A stretch of 64,000 bases of DNA, taken from Gentiana macrophylla. Taxonomy: Eukaryota > Streptophyta > Magnoliopsida > Gentianales > Gentianaceae. Shown one piece after another: positions 48,550 to 58,254 of the stretch. The DNA is taken from the NCBI GenBank assembly GCA_026214975.1, contig JAOBSW010000985.1, positions 1 through 64,000 of the forward strand, in the 5' to 3' direction. The notes beneath the pieces are model-generated. The model searched no databases. It had not been told where the DNA came from and was given only the letters and a program-made list of their open reading frames with translations. Position 1 is the stretch's first letter, and the number at the start of each line of letters is the position of its first letter. The position numbers were made by a program, and so were the translations under genes.

Positions 48550-48866
48550 GCTTTGACACTTTCAACATTTCCAAAGCTTTTGCCTTGGGCAACTACACCT
48601 CCACTTTCTCGTAGATCTACAAACACCACTTCCCAAAAAAAAAAAAAATTCAAGCTCCACAACAGTGTTAATAGCATAACCAACTCCATGAAACACATTC
48701 CTCGGTCTATTCGGTGTGATCTCAGAAACAACGGGACCAGTTCTTCATCATCCTCTAAGTGGACAATCGATTACGTCTCCGACAACGAAACTATCCACAT
48801 TATTCAAAAGCCTGTAATGGCTTCATTTGTTTTCTCTGTTAGAAAGAGATCTGCCATGCATTAAAA

Positions 48867-49381
48867 AAAAATGTCTCTTCTATAATGCTGAAATGAAGGA
48901 TTTAGCTCACAGAATTGCCGCTGAATCAAACGTAGAATCAACCGGAACCAAAACGAATTTCCCTTTCAATTTTTTGTTTCATTCAGGAAGAATTTAATAA
49001 TATTCATAACCTTATAACATTAATAATAACAATAATAAGAAGAACATCACCAGTATTTGTCCAAATTTGATAATTAAATATTATGTAATTCATCAATTCA
49101 AGACAATGAGAAAAAAATATGGGCAAATGTATTTGCAGTAATACATTTGTATCAAAATATCATAATCCTGCAAGATCCAATTTTTCGCACATACAAAAAA
49201 AAAAAAAAAAAAATCTTATATCAAAATAATTGGCTTGGTTTTGAAATTCTTGAAATCATACCAACCCTAACCGTGAATATCCCTAAATTGCTAACACAAG
49301 AATATTTAGTGTATTGATCCAGCACAAAACAAGAAACTTATGAAGCAAAAATCACATTCTCCTACTAGCATTATCATTCAA
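48867..49381. other. Intergenic 3' flank of the RING-H2 gene
   Basis: AT-rich, with an A run at about 49195-49213. No gene recognised. Confidence 0.35.
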
Positions 49382-49801
49382 CTAATCAACCGGCATAGCA
49401 AACCGACACAAAGGACACAAATTACTCTGTTCTAGCCATTTAACAATGCAATCTCCATGATAAATATGCTCACACGGCATCAAGATCACTTCTACACCAT
49501 CTTCAAATTCTTCCAAGCAAACCCTACATGTTTTCATCTCGAATTCACCAGATTCATAGTTTGCCCTCTCTAACAATTCGACCGCGAAACGGGAAGCACC
49601 AGCCGGAATACGAACCGTTTCATCCTCTATCCAGTAGTAGTCAACATCTTCATCTGAAACATATTCTTGTTGTAGTTCTTCATCACCATCATCATCATCA
49701 TGCCAAGGTTCCCATCCTTCGCGAGGATCGCTGAAACGGTCGATTGACATTCTTTCGAACTGAAACTGAATGAGTAACCCATCTGGGCTGTTAAATTCCA
49801 T
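49382..49801 (-). CDS. RING-H2 finger E3 ubiquitin ligase-like protein (139 aa)
   Basis: Intact single-exon frame. RING-H2 zinc ligands are Cys92, Cys95, Cys110, His112, His115, Cys118, Cys129 and Cys132, with the Trp in I-V-K-W-L that usually contacts the E2 enzyme. The N-terminus (M-E-F-N, F-E-R-M-S-I-D-R-F) is followed by an acidic linker at residues 34-61. No signal peptide or membrane segment, so a soluble single-subunit E3 ligase is likely; substrates are unknown. A longer frame opens at 49870, but the ATG at 49801 is chosen because the paralogue at 57938 starts at the equivalent residue and the extra 23 codons overlap the TATA element. The protein is about 75-80% identical by eye to the 57.7-kb copy. 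Confidence 0.85.
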   Translation of the reverse strand: MEFNSPDGLLIQFQFERMSIDRFSDPREGWEPWHDDDDGDEELQQEYVSDEDVDYYWIEDETVRIPAGASRFAVELLERANYESGEFEMKTCRVCLEEFEDGVEVILMPCEHIYHGDCIVKWLEQSNLCPLCRFAMPVD

Positions 49802-49868
49802 TGAGCTAATGACGAAGAGAGAATCAATATAGCACAGAAAAATAAAAGGAAATTGGAAGGAGAGATGC

Positions 49869-49883
49869 AAGTATATTTAATAC
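49869..49883 (-). promoter_or_regulatory. TATA-like element of the 49-kb RING-H2 gene
   Basis: AGTATATTTAATACGA on the plus strand (TATTAAATATAC on the coding strand), about 70 bp before the ATG, is conserved in the 57.9-kb copy and partly at 13.87 kb. Confidence 0.5.
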
Positions 49884-50068
49884 GATATTGGTGAGTTGCT
49901 TTTTTAATATAGGCCTGTTGTGACCGACTTTAAACAATGATTTAATTAACTCGGATTCTTGTATTTGGATAATAATTTCTGATAAAGATCAAACTTTCCA
50001 ACTGGAATTAGGAGACTGGAAAAATCGGCTGCCGTATTTCTTTCGCTTTAAGTAAGTTATATACTTGT

Positions 50069-50070
<2 letters not shown>

Positions 50071-50113
<43 letters not shown>
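50071..50113. repeat. (AT)n microsatellite
   Basis: About 21 AT units adjoining the left end of the inserted element at 50114. Confidence 0.95.
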
Positions 50114-50118
<5 letters not shown>

Positions 50119-51141
50119 AAGAAATTACAAAAGCAAAAAAATTGATAAATGGGTCTGGAAGGGCGTTACTACATGTTTGTGATTAGAAATGACAAATTCA
50201 TAGTAAATGGACAAAAATACCCTTTTACACATTAAACACGTAAGTAACATTTAGATAAAATGTAATAATGTACCACTAAAACAAAAAGTAATAAAGAAAG
50301 AAAGTAGTAAGAATAACCCATAAAATGTCAATAACATCCAATGGAAAAATAGTAATGACCAATAAACAAATAAGAATAAATTAAAAACAAGTATTAACAA
50401 CCTAAAAAGGAGTAGTAACCGCTCATAAAATATATAATGGGCAGCAATAAACAAGTAGTAACATCTCATAAACAAGTCGTAATGATAAAAAAAATAAGTA
50501 GTAACAACCATAAAGCAGAGATAAAGTACATCTAAAAATGTAGTAACGTTACAAAATTAATAGAAACAATCCTAAACCCTAAACTTTTGAGAAAAAAAAA
50601 AAAAAAAATTTTAAGTGCGCCGTCACCCTTCTCCGCGGAATCATCTCGCAACTAACGGAGGCACAGCTTGTCACCCGCGGATTTTTCACCACATAAGAGG
50701 TAGTAACAAATATACATGTAGCGTTGGCAAAGTATCGCCTTCTTGGCGGAAGTGGACTCGGTTGGGCGATGGCGGAAGCGATGAAGCAGCCTCCGTTGAT
50801 CGGATTTTTGCGGTTGAAGGGCGGTCTGCATTTGGATTTGATCGGATTTTTTGATCGGATTTGATCGGATTTTTTTGGTGGTGCGCCGTCACCCTCTCTT
50901 TCTTTCGTCCTCTGTCCATCTCTCATCAATGGTGCGCCGGGAGGAGGTACAGATGCAAGAAGGAGGCAAAATAGTGTTGCCGGCAAGAAGGAGGATGATA
51001 GTTCCGACCCGAATAGTGTTTGCGGCAAGAAGGATGTACAGATGCAAAATAGATGTACAGTTGATGAGAGATGCAGTTTATGTTTTATAATTAGGTTTAA
51101 TTAGAAAAGGGTATTTTGGTAATGTTAATTAAGTTTTGTCC

Positions 51142-51147
<6 letters not shown>
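50114..51147. mobile_element. MULE-like or MITE insertion between two AT runs
   Basis: 50183-50240 (TAGAAATGACAAA ... ATACCCTTTTACACATTAAAC) is an imperfect inverted match of 51080-51147. The left end has about 70 bp more (GGGAAGAAATTAC). The interior holds a GC-richer part (50620-51060) with repeated GATCGGATTT strings (50798-50872) and CGCCGTCACCCT twice (50619 and 50883), possibly captured DNA. The paralogous site near 58190 lacks the whole block. Confidence 0.6.

Positions 51148-51206
<59 letters not shown>
51147..51206. repeat. (AT)n microsatellite
   Basis: About 30 AT units at the right end of the element ending at 51147. Confidence 0.95.
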
Positions 51207-51209
<3 letters not shown>

Positions 51210-51405
51210 TGAAAGCTAACTTTTTTTTGGCATTTACTCAAAGCTAACTTAATTATATAAATAACAAGGCCTATTTTATATCTAATGGTTTAAGGCTTTA
51301 AGCAACTTATATAAATAAGAAACTATGAAAGAAAAAATGGAGAATTAAGATAAGGACAGCTTTTGGATTATTTTTCAGTAACATGACATCCACATATTTT
51401 TTATT

Positions 51406-51991
51406 GGGAGAATGACAACTTTTATAATTTTTATAGCCTAAAGGACAAAATAAAATAAAAATAAAAAATAAAAGAAAAATTGGCGTGGATGAAGATCTTC
51501 ACCTGGCCCTGGGACTGTGACTTTTTTTTTTATTTTTTCTCTTTCCTCCCTGATTTTCAAACGATATAAAAATTTCACTAAATTTTTTATTTTTTGATGC
51601 TCTTCATTTTGAGACTTGGTTTGATATAATTACATCGTTTTTCGTGAGATTTACTGTCGAAATTCACTAAGTGAATCTCCTTAGTGAATTCCAAAAATCG
51701 GTGAATATCGACAGTGAATTTCGAACAATAGTGAATTTTGACAGCAGATTTTTTGAAACCACCTCGGAATATTTTGAATGTGGTCTCAAAATAAAGAATA
51801 TGAAAAAAATTTGGTGAAAGAATTTTCAAATTTGGAGTTGTAGATTGAAAGATATGAGTGGTTAAAAAAGATGGATGAGAGAGAAAGTGTGTTGGGTTTT
51901 TTACTTTTTTTTTTCCGGAAAAATGGTGCCTGAAAAAATAAATAAAAGTTTTGTGTTTTATGCAAAAGTTTCAAAAAACTGTCATCCTCCC
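51406..51991. mobile_element. Foldback-type element related to the MULE-like family
   Basis: Starts GGGAGAATGACAAC and ends with the complement of GGGAGGATGACAG. Both arms contain TTTCACYAAATTTTT and CTTCATTTTGAGA-like strings in inverted orientation (51577-51625 and 51777-51830), the same signature as the 170-bp units of the MULE-like copies. The centre has short inverted GTGAATT/AATTCAC repeats (51660-51740). Confidence 0.55.
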
Positions 51992-52369
51992 TAATTGATG
52001 AAATGTTTTTGTCTTTTTCCCACATTACCCCAAGGAAACAAAGGACAAAACAATTATCAAATTGAGAAAAAAATGACATCCTCTCAAATTTTTGGGATAA
52101 TGGACAAAATATATTAGAAAATTAGCTAATAGGACATATTTCAAAATATTTATAAAGAATAAAACTATAAAATGTTTTTACGAATTTTCTTTTATAAAAT
52201 ATGTTTTATAGTTGAGAATCACATATTTTCCAAAATTTATAGGACATCTATTCTACACACACAAATAGAAAGAAAAAAAGGAAAAAAAACATACGCCTAT
52301 TTTTTTCTCCATATTAGACAAAATAATTAATATTCTAAAATAATCCATAGTAGAGTACCTATCTTGGCA
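51992..52369. other. Intergenic, homologous in part to 60490-60545
   Basis: GGACAAAACAATTATCAAAT at 52043-52062 recurs near 60504, marking the outer end of the segmental duplication. No gene. Confidence 0.5.
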
Positions 52370-52787
52370 ACCCAATCAAATCTCCGGGACAGTTTTGATC
52401 CACACGACACTTTGTGCTATAGCTGGTATAACATATTTCAAGATCCAAGTCATGACAAAAGTATTACATTGACTCCATAGTCTACTCTAACGGATCAACA
52501 TAATTTCGCCTTTCAATGGCTCCATCGACAAATCCTAATTTGTACTAGGACTATAACATCATAGACATGGGTCTAGACCAAGAATGATAGTCATTTCCTT
52601 CAAGAGGAGAAGTTACTCGAATAAAAGTGGGATTTTCGATTGGACGAGGGTAGTATGGGTTAGTTGCACTGTTATCTGGTCCTTTGATCCTCGAAATTTC
52701 AACCGCATTCCTAGTATATGAAGAAATTCTCTGATTACCACTCGAACTTGCTATTTCACAAAACAAACAAAAAATTGGTGAATTCAT
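52370..52787 (-). pseudogene. Copia gag N-terminal remnant
   Basis: Minus-strand frame 52551-52787 contains N-P-Y-Y-P-R-P-I-E-N-P and G-N-D-Y-H-S-W-S-R-P-M-S-M, the start of a copia gag of the same type as copia B. K-L-G-F-V-D-G-A-I-E-R continues in a shifted frame near 52510-52545. The rest of the element is missing; its leader may run to about 53030, where a solo LTR interrupts. Confidence 0.65.
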
Positions 52788-54704
52788 TGCGTGATTTCCA
52801 AGAAACTCGATCTATTCAAGAAACTTAACACAACGTTGAGATCATCTACAAACTAACCAATCTCAATTGATTAACTTTTTAGAAACTGGAAAAACTGAAA
52901 ATCGAGACAATGTGAACAACAAGACTGATTTTCATTACTAAATATTTCAATTAAGTTACAAATGAGGTGAATGATTGCTTTAAATAGACAACACGAGTAG
53001 TAAAAGATTCACTTCATAAACTTAGGTGGGAATGTAATAGGCCTATCCCCGACCCCTAGGGTCCACTGGGTTCTAATAAGGGAAGAGCCGGCGATCCACC
53101 ACCTAAGTACTAAACCTCCAAAAAGAACACTGAGGGAACTAGTACTTTATTCAAACGTCACCAAAAGAAAAGAGAACAACATCGTTTAATCTTTATTACA
53201 TCGAACAATCCACTATTTAAAACAAACTAAAACAAAACTTGAGCGATAACTAAGCTGTCATGTCAACATTAAACTCCTCATCACTTCCTTCTCCAAGAAC
53301 AGCCTCCAAGGTTACCCTGCTCACCTCACCACTTTGGTGTCCTTCTCCATACCTAAAAAAATGTTTTCACAAATGCGTGATCTAAAGATAGCCCAGTGAG
53401 TTCCGGTGTGTGCCCGTGAATCTTTATATACAAAAATAATAGTTACAAAACCGTTAAAATGTTACAACAGAAGGCTTTTCCTTACCCTGTATATAATAGT
53501 AGTTAATCACACTGCAAAAAAAACATGATAATTTGCGAAGGATATAAATGTCAAGTAATTTATCGAATTTAAGTCTATTAATTCGCTTGACACCGACTTG
53601 GCTTAGTCGATGAGTCGTTACCATCCAACTCCAGCATGTTTCTCTACCGCACTTCACAAGAAAGCAAGCTATTGCCTGACAATTCCGGCCGATTGTCAGG
53701 GAAAGGATTCCAAGCCTTCGCCTAGTAAACCTCCCAAAAGGCATCAGCCAACCCCACTGCCCTCCGAACCATGACTTAGCCGCCAGCCCTTGCTTTCCCA
53801 ACCATGCACATGGAACATTGGGGAAACTTTTGGTACCATCACTCTAGGACTGCCGATGAGCCAAGGTCAAGAGGCCCCGAGACCGGTGACTAGCCGTTCT
53901 ATGGTGCAATAACCCTAACTCACCTAGTCTCATAGAGTTGTGCAAAATAATCATTCGAGGTCAAGACTTGATTTATTATTCTCGTTAATTGTGTTCGCGA
54001 TTATCGGTGTCCATCAAGATTACTGAACAAAACACTTGTCTCTAAACTTTTCTATCTATCATGGTCCTTAATTTTAATTAAAACGGCCCCATATATTAAA
54101 AACATATTGAAATGAAAGACACAGCCCGTGAAGAATGCAAAACCCAAAATTGATGGGCTAAAACAATTTACATTGAATCGCAACTGATAAGTTGACTAGG
54201 CCATGGTGTGTGTACATCAACAAAACAATTTACATTACTAAAGATAGAATTTGCAGATGCTTGCAGAGAGAATATATCAAAATAAATATTTGTAAAATAG
54301 GGACTCACAATATTGGGATGATAAAAAACAATGCTTTACTGTACTAGTATTTTATTAAAAAAATAAGTTTAATGAAAACACACATCGGCTTGAAAAAAAA
54401 AAAAAAAAAAAAGGAACTCACAGTGCTCAGCTTTGATATCAACAACTACTGTAGTACTCCCTTCTCAATCCTCTATTCTGGCTTAGTGATATGAGACTCA
54501 CACCCCACTTCTATTTATTGTGTTAGACCCCTTACTAGTGATAAAAGATAACATGGAATTTACATTTTAAACTTTTGAAAATTTGTTGCAACAACCTTTA
54601 ACAGATATAATCTGTTTAGATATTATCTCCTAAGAATCTAAACCACCAAGATACGGTTGTTGAGGATTTCTCTTATCCTTACTCCAATTAGAAGTGTTGA
54701 CCAT

Positions 54705-54853
54705 CAGGGGCGGACGCATGATCGGGTGAGGGACGATACTATGGCGAGTGTAAATTTAAGTGGGGGGGAGGGGCAAAAATATACACAAATATATATAATA
54801 GTGTATTTTTAGGATCCTGGGGGAGTGCCCCCATTGGGGTGGATCCGCCCCTG
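54705..54853. mobile_element. hAT-like MITE, 149 bp
   Basis: Termini CAGGGGCGGACGC and (inverted) CAGGGGCGGATCC, with a perfect 8-bp duplication TTGACCAT on both sides (54697-54704 and 54854-54861). Inserted in the solo LTR. Confidence 0.9.
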
Positions 54854-54893
54854 TTGACCATGCTATGGTTTTCAAAATAAAATAAAATATATA

Positions 54894-54895
<2 letters not shown>

Positions 54896-54945
<50 letters not shown>
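54896..54945. repeat. (AT)n microsatellite
   Basis: About 24 AT units inside the solo LTR. Confidence 0.95.
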
Positions 54946-54947
<2 letters not shown>

Positions 54948-55156
54948 AAAAAAAATATTCCTAAGGAATCATATTTGTGTAGTCACTTGTCAAATAAAAA
55001 TAAAATATAATAATTTTCAATTTATTTATATACACATTTCATGTTTATGTTAGTCACCGTTAGTTTTTATAAAACCAATATAACAGTATAAAAGCATAAT
55101 AGTATAAGGTATGTTTCGTTAACAACCCAATATATATATTGGGGTGTTACAGGGAA

Positions 55157-55768
55157 AGTCAGTTTTCAACTAACTTTCAATACCAAGTGTGATCATGTTG
55201 TTCAATAAAAAAATCATGTGATCCTTAACCGAGCTGACTAAGCTAAGTTGATCAAACAGAGCTGAGCTCAAACAAACTGAACTGCGCTCAAACTTGACTA
55301 AACCGGACTAGGCATTTTGAGTGAATACAATTCAAACTGAACATTTTTTAATTTTTCTTCGGGAAAACTGTGATTGCAGCGGGGACGTTTGAACCTGTAA
55401 CCTCTCGCTCTGGTATCATGTTGAATTACCATATTTTCTAAAAACTTTAAGCAGACGAAAGAAGAATATAATTATTAACATTTTACATGTTTCAAAAGAC
55501 CATACACACATTACATTGTATATTGACTCTTTTGTGTCTTAACAAGACTTTAACATTTTATTATTGCAAATTATAATAATTTCAAATTGCAAATTCATAG
55601 AAAAACTTATGCACAGTACATTTTTTCAAATTTGTTTTGATATAAAAGTTCCCTTCATTCCATGGCTGCAGGTTCGATCAAGAGTAATTCACTTTCGAAT
55701 ACCCTGAAAGGACACGATATGGAGCATTCATCATCTCTTATTTTCTAGTTAAAATTCAGGACAAAAAG
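55157..55768. other. Intergenic, no gene
   Basis: Contains GAGCTGAGCTCAAAC-like strings (55225-55300) and a tRNA-like fragment near 55378-55430 that does not fold convincingly. Confidence 0.3.
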
Positions 55769-56141
55769 GTGGAGCAACAGTGCAACGGAAAGTTTAGCGG
55801 TTTCCGCACCGAGGCAAATCCTTATCCCACCACCAAACAGCGTTACTTTTCTCCTGGTTTCTTCATTCCCATCTCGATGGTGGAGCAACAGTGCAACGGA
55901 AAGTTTAGCGGTTTCCGCACCGAGGTAAATCCTTATCCCACCACCAAATAGCGTTACTTTTCTCCTGGTTTCTTCATTCCCATCTTCATTCCCATCTCGA
56001 TGGATTGGTTTCTTCATTCCCATCTCGATGGTGGAGCAACAGTGCAACGGAAAGTTTAGCGGTTTCCGCACCGAGGTAAATCCTTATCCCACCACCAAAT
56101 AGCGTTACTTTTCTCCTGGTTTCTTCATTCCCATCTCGATG
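55769..56141. repeat. Minisatellite, three copies of a 111-bp unit
   Basis: Units begin at 55769, 55880 and 56031 with GTGGAGCAACAGTGC and end CATCTCGATG. The second unit is lengthened by about 40 bp through an internal duplication of TTCATTCCCATCTCGATG. Unit-to-unit differences are few (CAAATC/TAAATC, AAACAG/AAATAG). The minus strand is open across the array, a consequence of the unit length being divisible by three rather than of a known protein. Confidence 0.95.
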
Positions 56142-57482
56142 GATTGAATTCAGAGGGATTTTGTGGAAAACATAGGCCCAAGCCCAAATATAAGAGGAGG
56201 GGCCTCATCCTCAAAACCTAAGTTGTGAGGTGAGGGAAGTCAATCTCTTAATATGGTAGGTGAAACAACCACAAATACCCAATGTGGGACACTTTAACAG
56301 ATTTTCATGGTGGTTCAAATGTGTACCCATAAAGAATGGAATAACTTGCCAACCCCAAAGAATAACGAACCCTTTATATTTAACGTCTTTTAAAGCTTTT
56401 CTGAACACGTACCTAGCCACATGCATTAATTCCTGCATCTCAGAGTTTCGTTTATTACTTTCGTAGTGAATTGCATTTTCTCGTAATCCTCTTGACTCAA
56501 GGGCTCTCCTTTCTTTTTGTTTAATTTATTCGCAATGATTTATGCTTTTCCCACAGTTCTTGAAACGCGTGGAGCGAATCCGCAAGAAAGTATACGGATA
56601 CTGCCAACAGTTCAGCCGCGGTTTTGTGGCCTAAGAAACTGCTTAACCCGCCGCTTACATAGGGTGCTGTACTCTTTCCTACAATGACGGATTTTCTCAC
56701 ACTGGGAGTGCCGCTAGTAGGTTTTTAGGAGGCAAGACTATGTTCTGACACGTAACTGATATAAGGGGAGGGTCAGGATATGATATGTTTGGAACTTTTA
56801 TTTTCATTTTTTTAATAAAATTAATTTTTCTTCAAAAAAAATAATATATATATATATATTCACAATAGCACAATAGCGGATGTCACAGTTTTGTCTAAGA
56901 GAAAAGTTTCGCGATTCAAAAATAAATTCAGAAGGGAATCAAATAATTAATAGCTTAGAAGGATGAAAATGAAAACGTGAAAATTGTCGTGAAGTCATGA
57001 TTTTTTCTGTTGTAAATTAAAACATATAGTTGTTTGAATAATTTTAATTGTTAGGAAACGACAGCTTGTTTTCAAAATATTTTATAAAGAAGAAGATGTA
57101 AATATACTTTAAATGTCACAAACAAATGAGTTTCTTTTTAATGCCTTTACAACATATATAGATAGTGTGAATTAAATATCTACCAAACTTCAAAAATTGC
57201 CTTATATTTGGCAAAGCTATTGTATCATAAAATTTGTCTAATTGTATTTTCCTATATTTTTGTCGATATTAAAAATATTTTTATCATATACTTTTAACGA
57301 ATTATCTGATTTACAATTTCAAATACTATAGTTTCGTCCGAGTGTACAGAATCCGTGTCTAAGATGAAATGCATTGTTCTGATTATCTATTTAATTTACA
57401 GAATTAGTGTACTGGTCCACCACAAAAAAACACAAAAATTATGAAAACGAATAAAATGCAATCTCCTACTATAATCATTCAA
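56142..57482. other. Intergenic, no gene recognised
   Basis: A GC-richer patch at 56555-56760 could hold a gene fragment (short open piece with R-I-R-K-K-V-Y-G-Y-C-Q-Q-F) but no family is recognised. AT-rich sequence with ATATAT (56843-56860) follows, then the 3' flank of the RING-H2 gene. Confidence 0.3.
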
Positions 57483-57938
57483 CTAATCAACCGGCATAGC
57501 AAACCGACACAAAGGGCACAAATTACTCTGTTCTAGCCATTTAACAATGCAATCTCCATGATAAACATGCTCACACGGCATCAAGGTCACTTCTTCACCT
57601 TCTTCAAATTCTTCCAAACATACCCTACATGTTTTCGTCTCGAATTCACCAGATTCATAGTTTGCCCTCTCTAACAATTCGACCGCAAATAGGGCAGCAC
57701 CCGAAAAACGATCAACCGTTTCATCCTGTATCCAGGAGTAGTCATCGTCTTCATCTTCATCTTCTTCAGAAAAATACACAAAGCCATCTTCATCTTCATC
57801 ATGCCGAGGTTCCGATGTCGAATTATTCACGTTAAAGATCAAAGGAACCCATCCTTCGCGAGGATCGCTGAAACGGTCGATTGACATTCTTTCGAATTGA
57901 AACCGAATAAGTACCCCATCTAGGCAGTTAAACTCCAT
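57483..57938 (-). CDS. RING-H2 finger E3 ubiquitin ligase-like protein (151 aa)
   Basis: Intact paralogue of the 49.4-kb gene. Zinc ligands Cys104, Cys107, Cys122, His124, His127, Cys130, Cys141 and Cys144 form a RING-H2. The first 30 residues and the last 70 are nearly identical to the paralogue; the linker at residues 31-75 is longer, with an inserted I-F-N-V-N-N-S-T-S-E-P piece and an expanded Asp/Glu run. The start at 57938 is the first ATG of the frame and lies about 60 bp downstream of the conserved TATA element. Expected role: transfer of ubiquitin from an E2 to unknown substrates. Both copies being open suggests each is under selection or the duplication is recent. Confidence 0.88.
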   Translation of the reverse strand: MEFNCLDGVLIRFQFERMSIDRFSDPREGWVPLIFNVNNSTSEPRHDEDEDGFVYFSEEDEDEDDDYSWIQDETVDRFSGAALFAVELLERANYESGEFETKTCRVCLEEFEEGEEVTLMPCEHVYHGDCIVKWLEQSNLCPLCRFAMPVD

Positions 57939-57993
57939 AGACGAAGAGAATCAATTGCACAGAAAAATAGAAAGAAATTTGAAGGAGAGGTGT

Positions 57994-58009
57994 AAGTATA
58001 TTTAATACG
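57994..58009 (-). promoter_or_regulatory. TATA-like element of the 57-kb RING-H2 gene
   Basis: AGTATATTTAATACGA, identical to the element upstream of the 49.8-kb copy; the next 190 bp upstream are also conserved between the two loci. Confidence 0.5.
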
Positions 58010-58254
58010 ATTTTGATGTAAGAGTTGCTTTTTAATATAGGCCTGTTGTAACCGAATTAAATAATGATTTACTTAATTCGGATTCTTCTATTTGGATAAT
58101 ATTTTCAGACAAATATCAAACTTTCCAACTGGAATTAGGAGATTGAGAGTCGGTTTCCCTATTTCTTTCGGTTTAAGTACGTTTTATAGTTGTCCAAAAA
58201 AAAAAATTACTGAAAGGTAACTTAATTATAAGTAATAACAAGGCCTATCTTATA

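Larger units (their letters stand above)
43518..48866 (+). pseudogene. Unidentified reading frame split by copia C
   Basis: The left part (43518-43606) opens at ATG and reads 29 codons to the insertion. The right part (48555-48866) continues in the same frame once the element and one GCTTT copy are ignored, giving a continuous frame of about 134 codons. The C-terminal half contains a Ser run (about 48740-48760), W-T-I-D-Y-V-S-D-N-E-T-I-H and ends at 48866. The middle includes an A run coding K-K-K-K whose length may be misread. No family is recognised; the Ser/Arg/Thr-rich basic first half followed by a defined block resembles an organelle-targeted protein, which is only a guess. Confidence 0.35.
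53033..55151 (-). mobile_element. Solo LTR, gypsy/chromovirus-like, minus orientation
   Basis: On the minus strand it begins TGTAACACCCC and ends GCCTATTACA, 2119 bp including a MITE, between perfect GGGAA duplications (53028-53032 and 55152-55156). AATAAATAGAAG near 54514 (complement) is a possible TATA box. No internal domain is present, so the element was reduced by LTR-LTR recombination. Confidence 0.8.

Noticed and set aside
55378..55432. Possible tRNA or SINE head (GTTTGAACCTGTAACCTCTC)
   Set aside because: Resembles a B-box-like string but no A box, cloverleaf or poly-A tail could be fitted.
55745..56071. 108-codon minus-strand frame
   Set aside because: Produced by the 111-bp minisatellite unit; no known protein pattern.
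56760..56860. LINE 3' end at AATAAAATTAATTTTTCTTC plus A run
   Set aside because: No upstream LINE coding remnant and the terminal motif is too generic.
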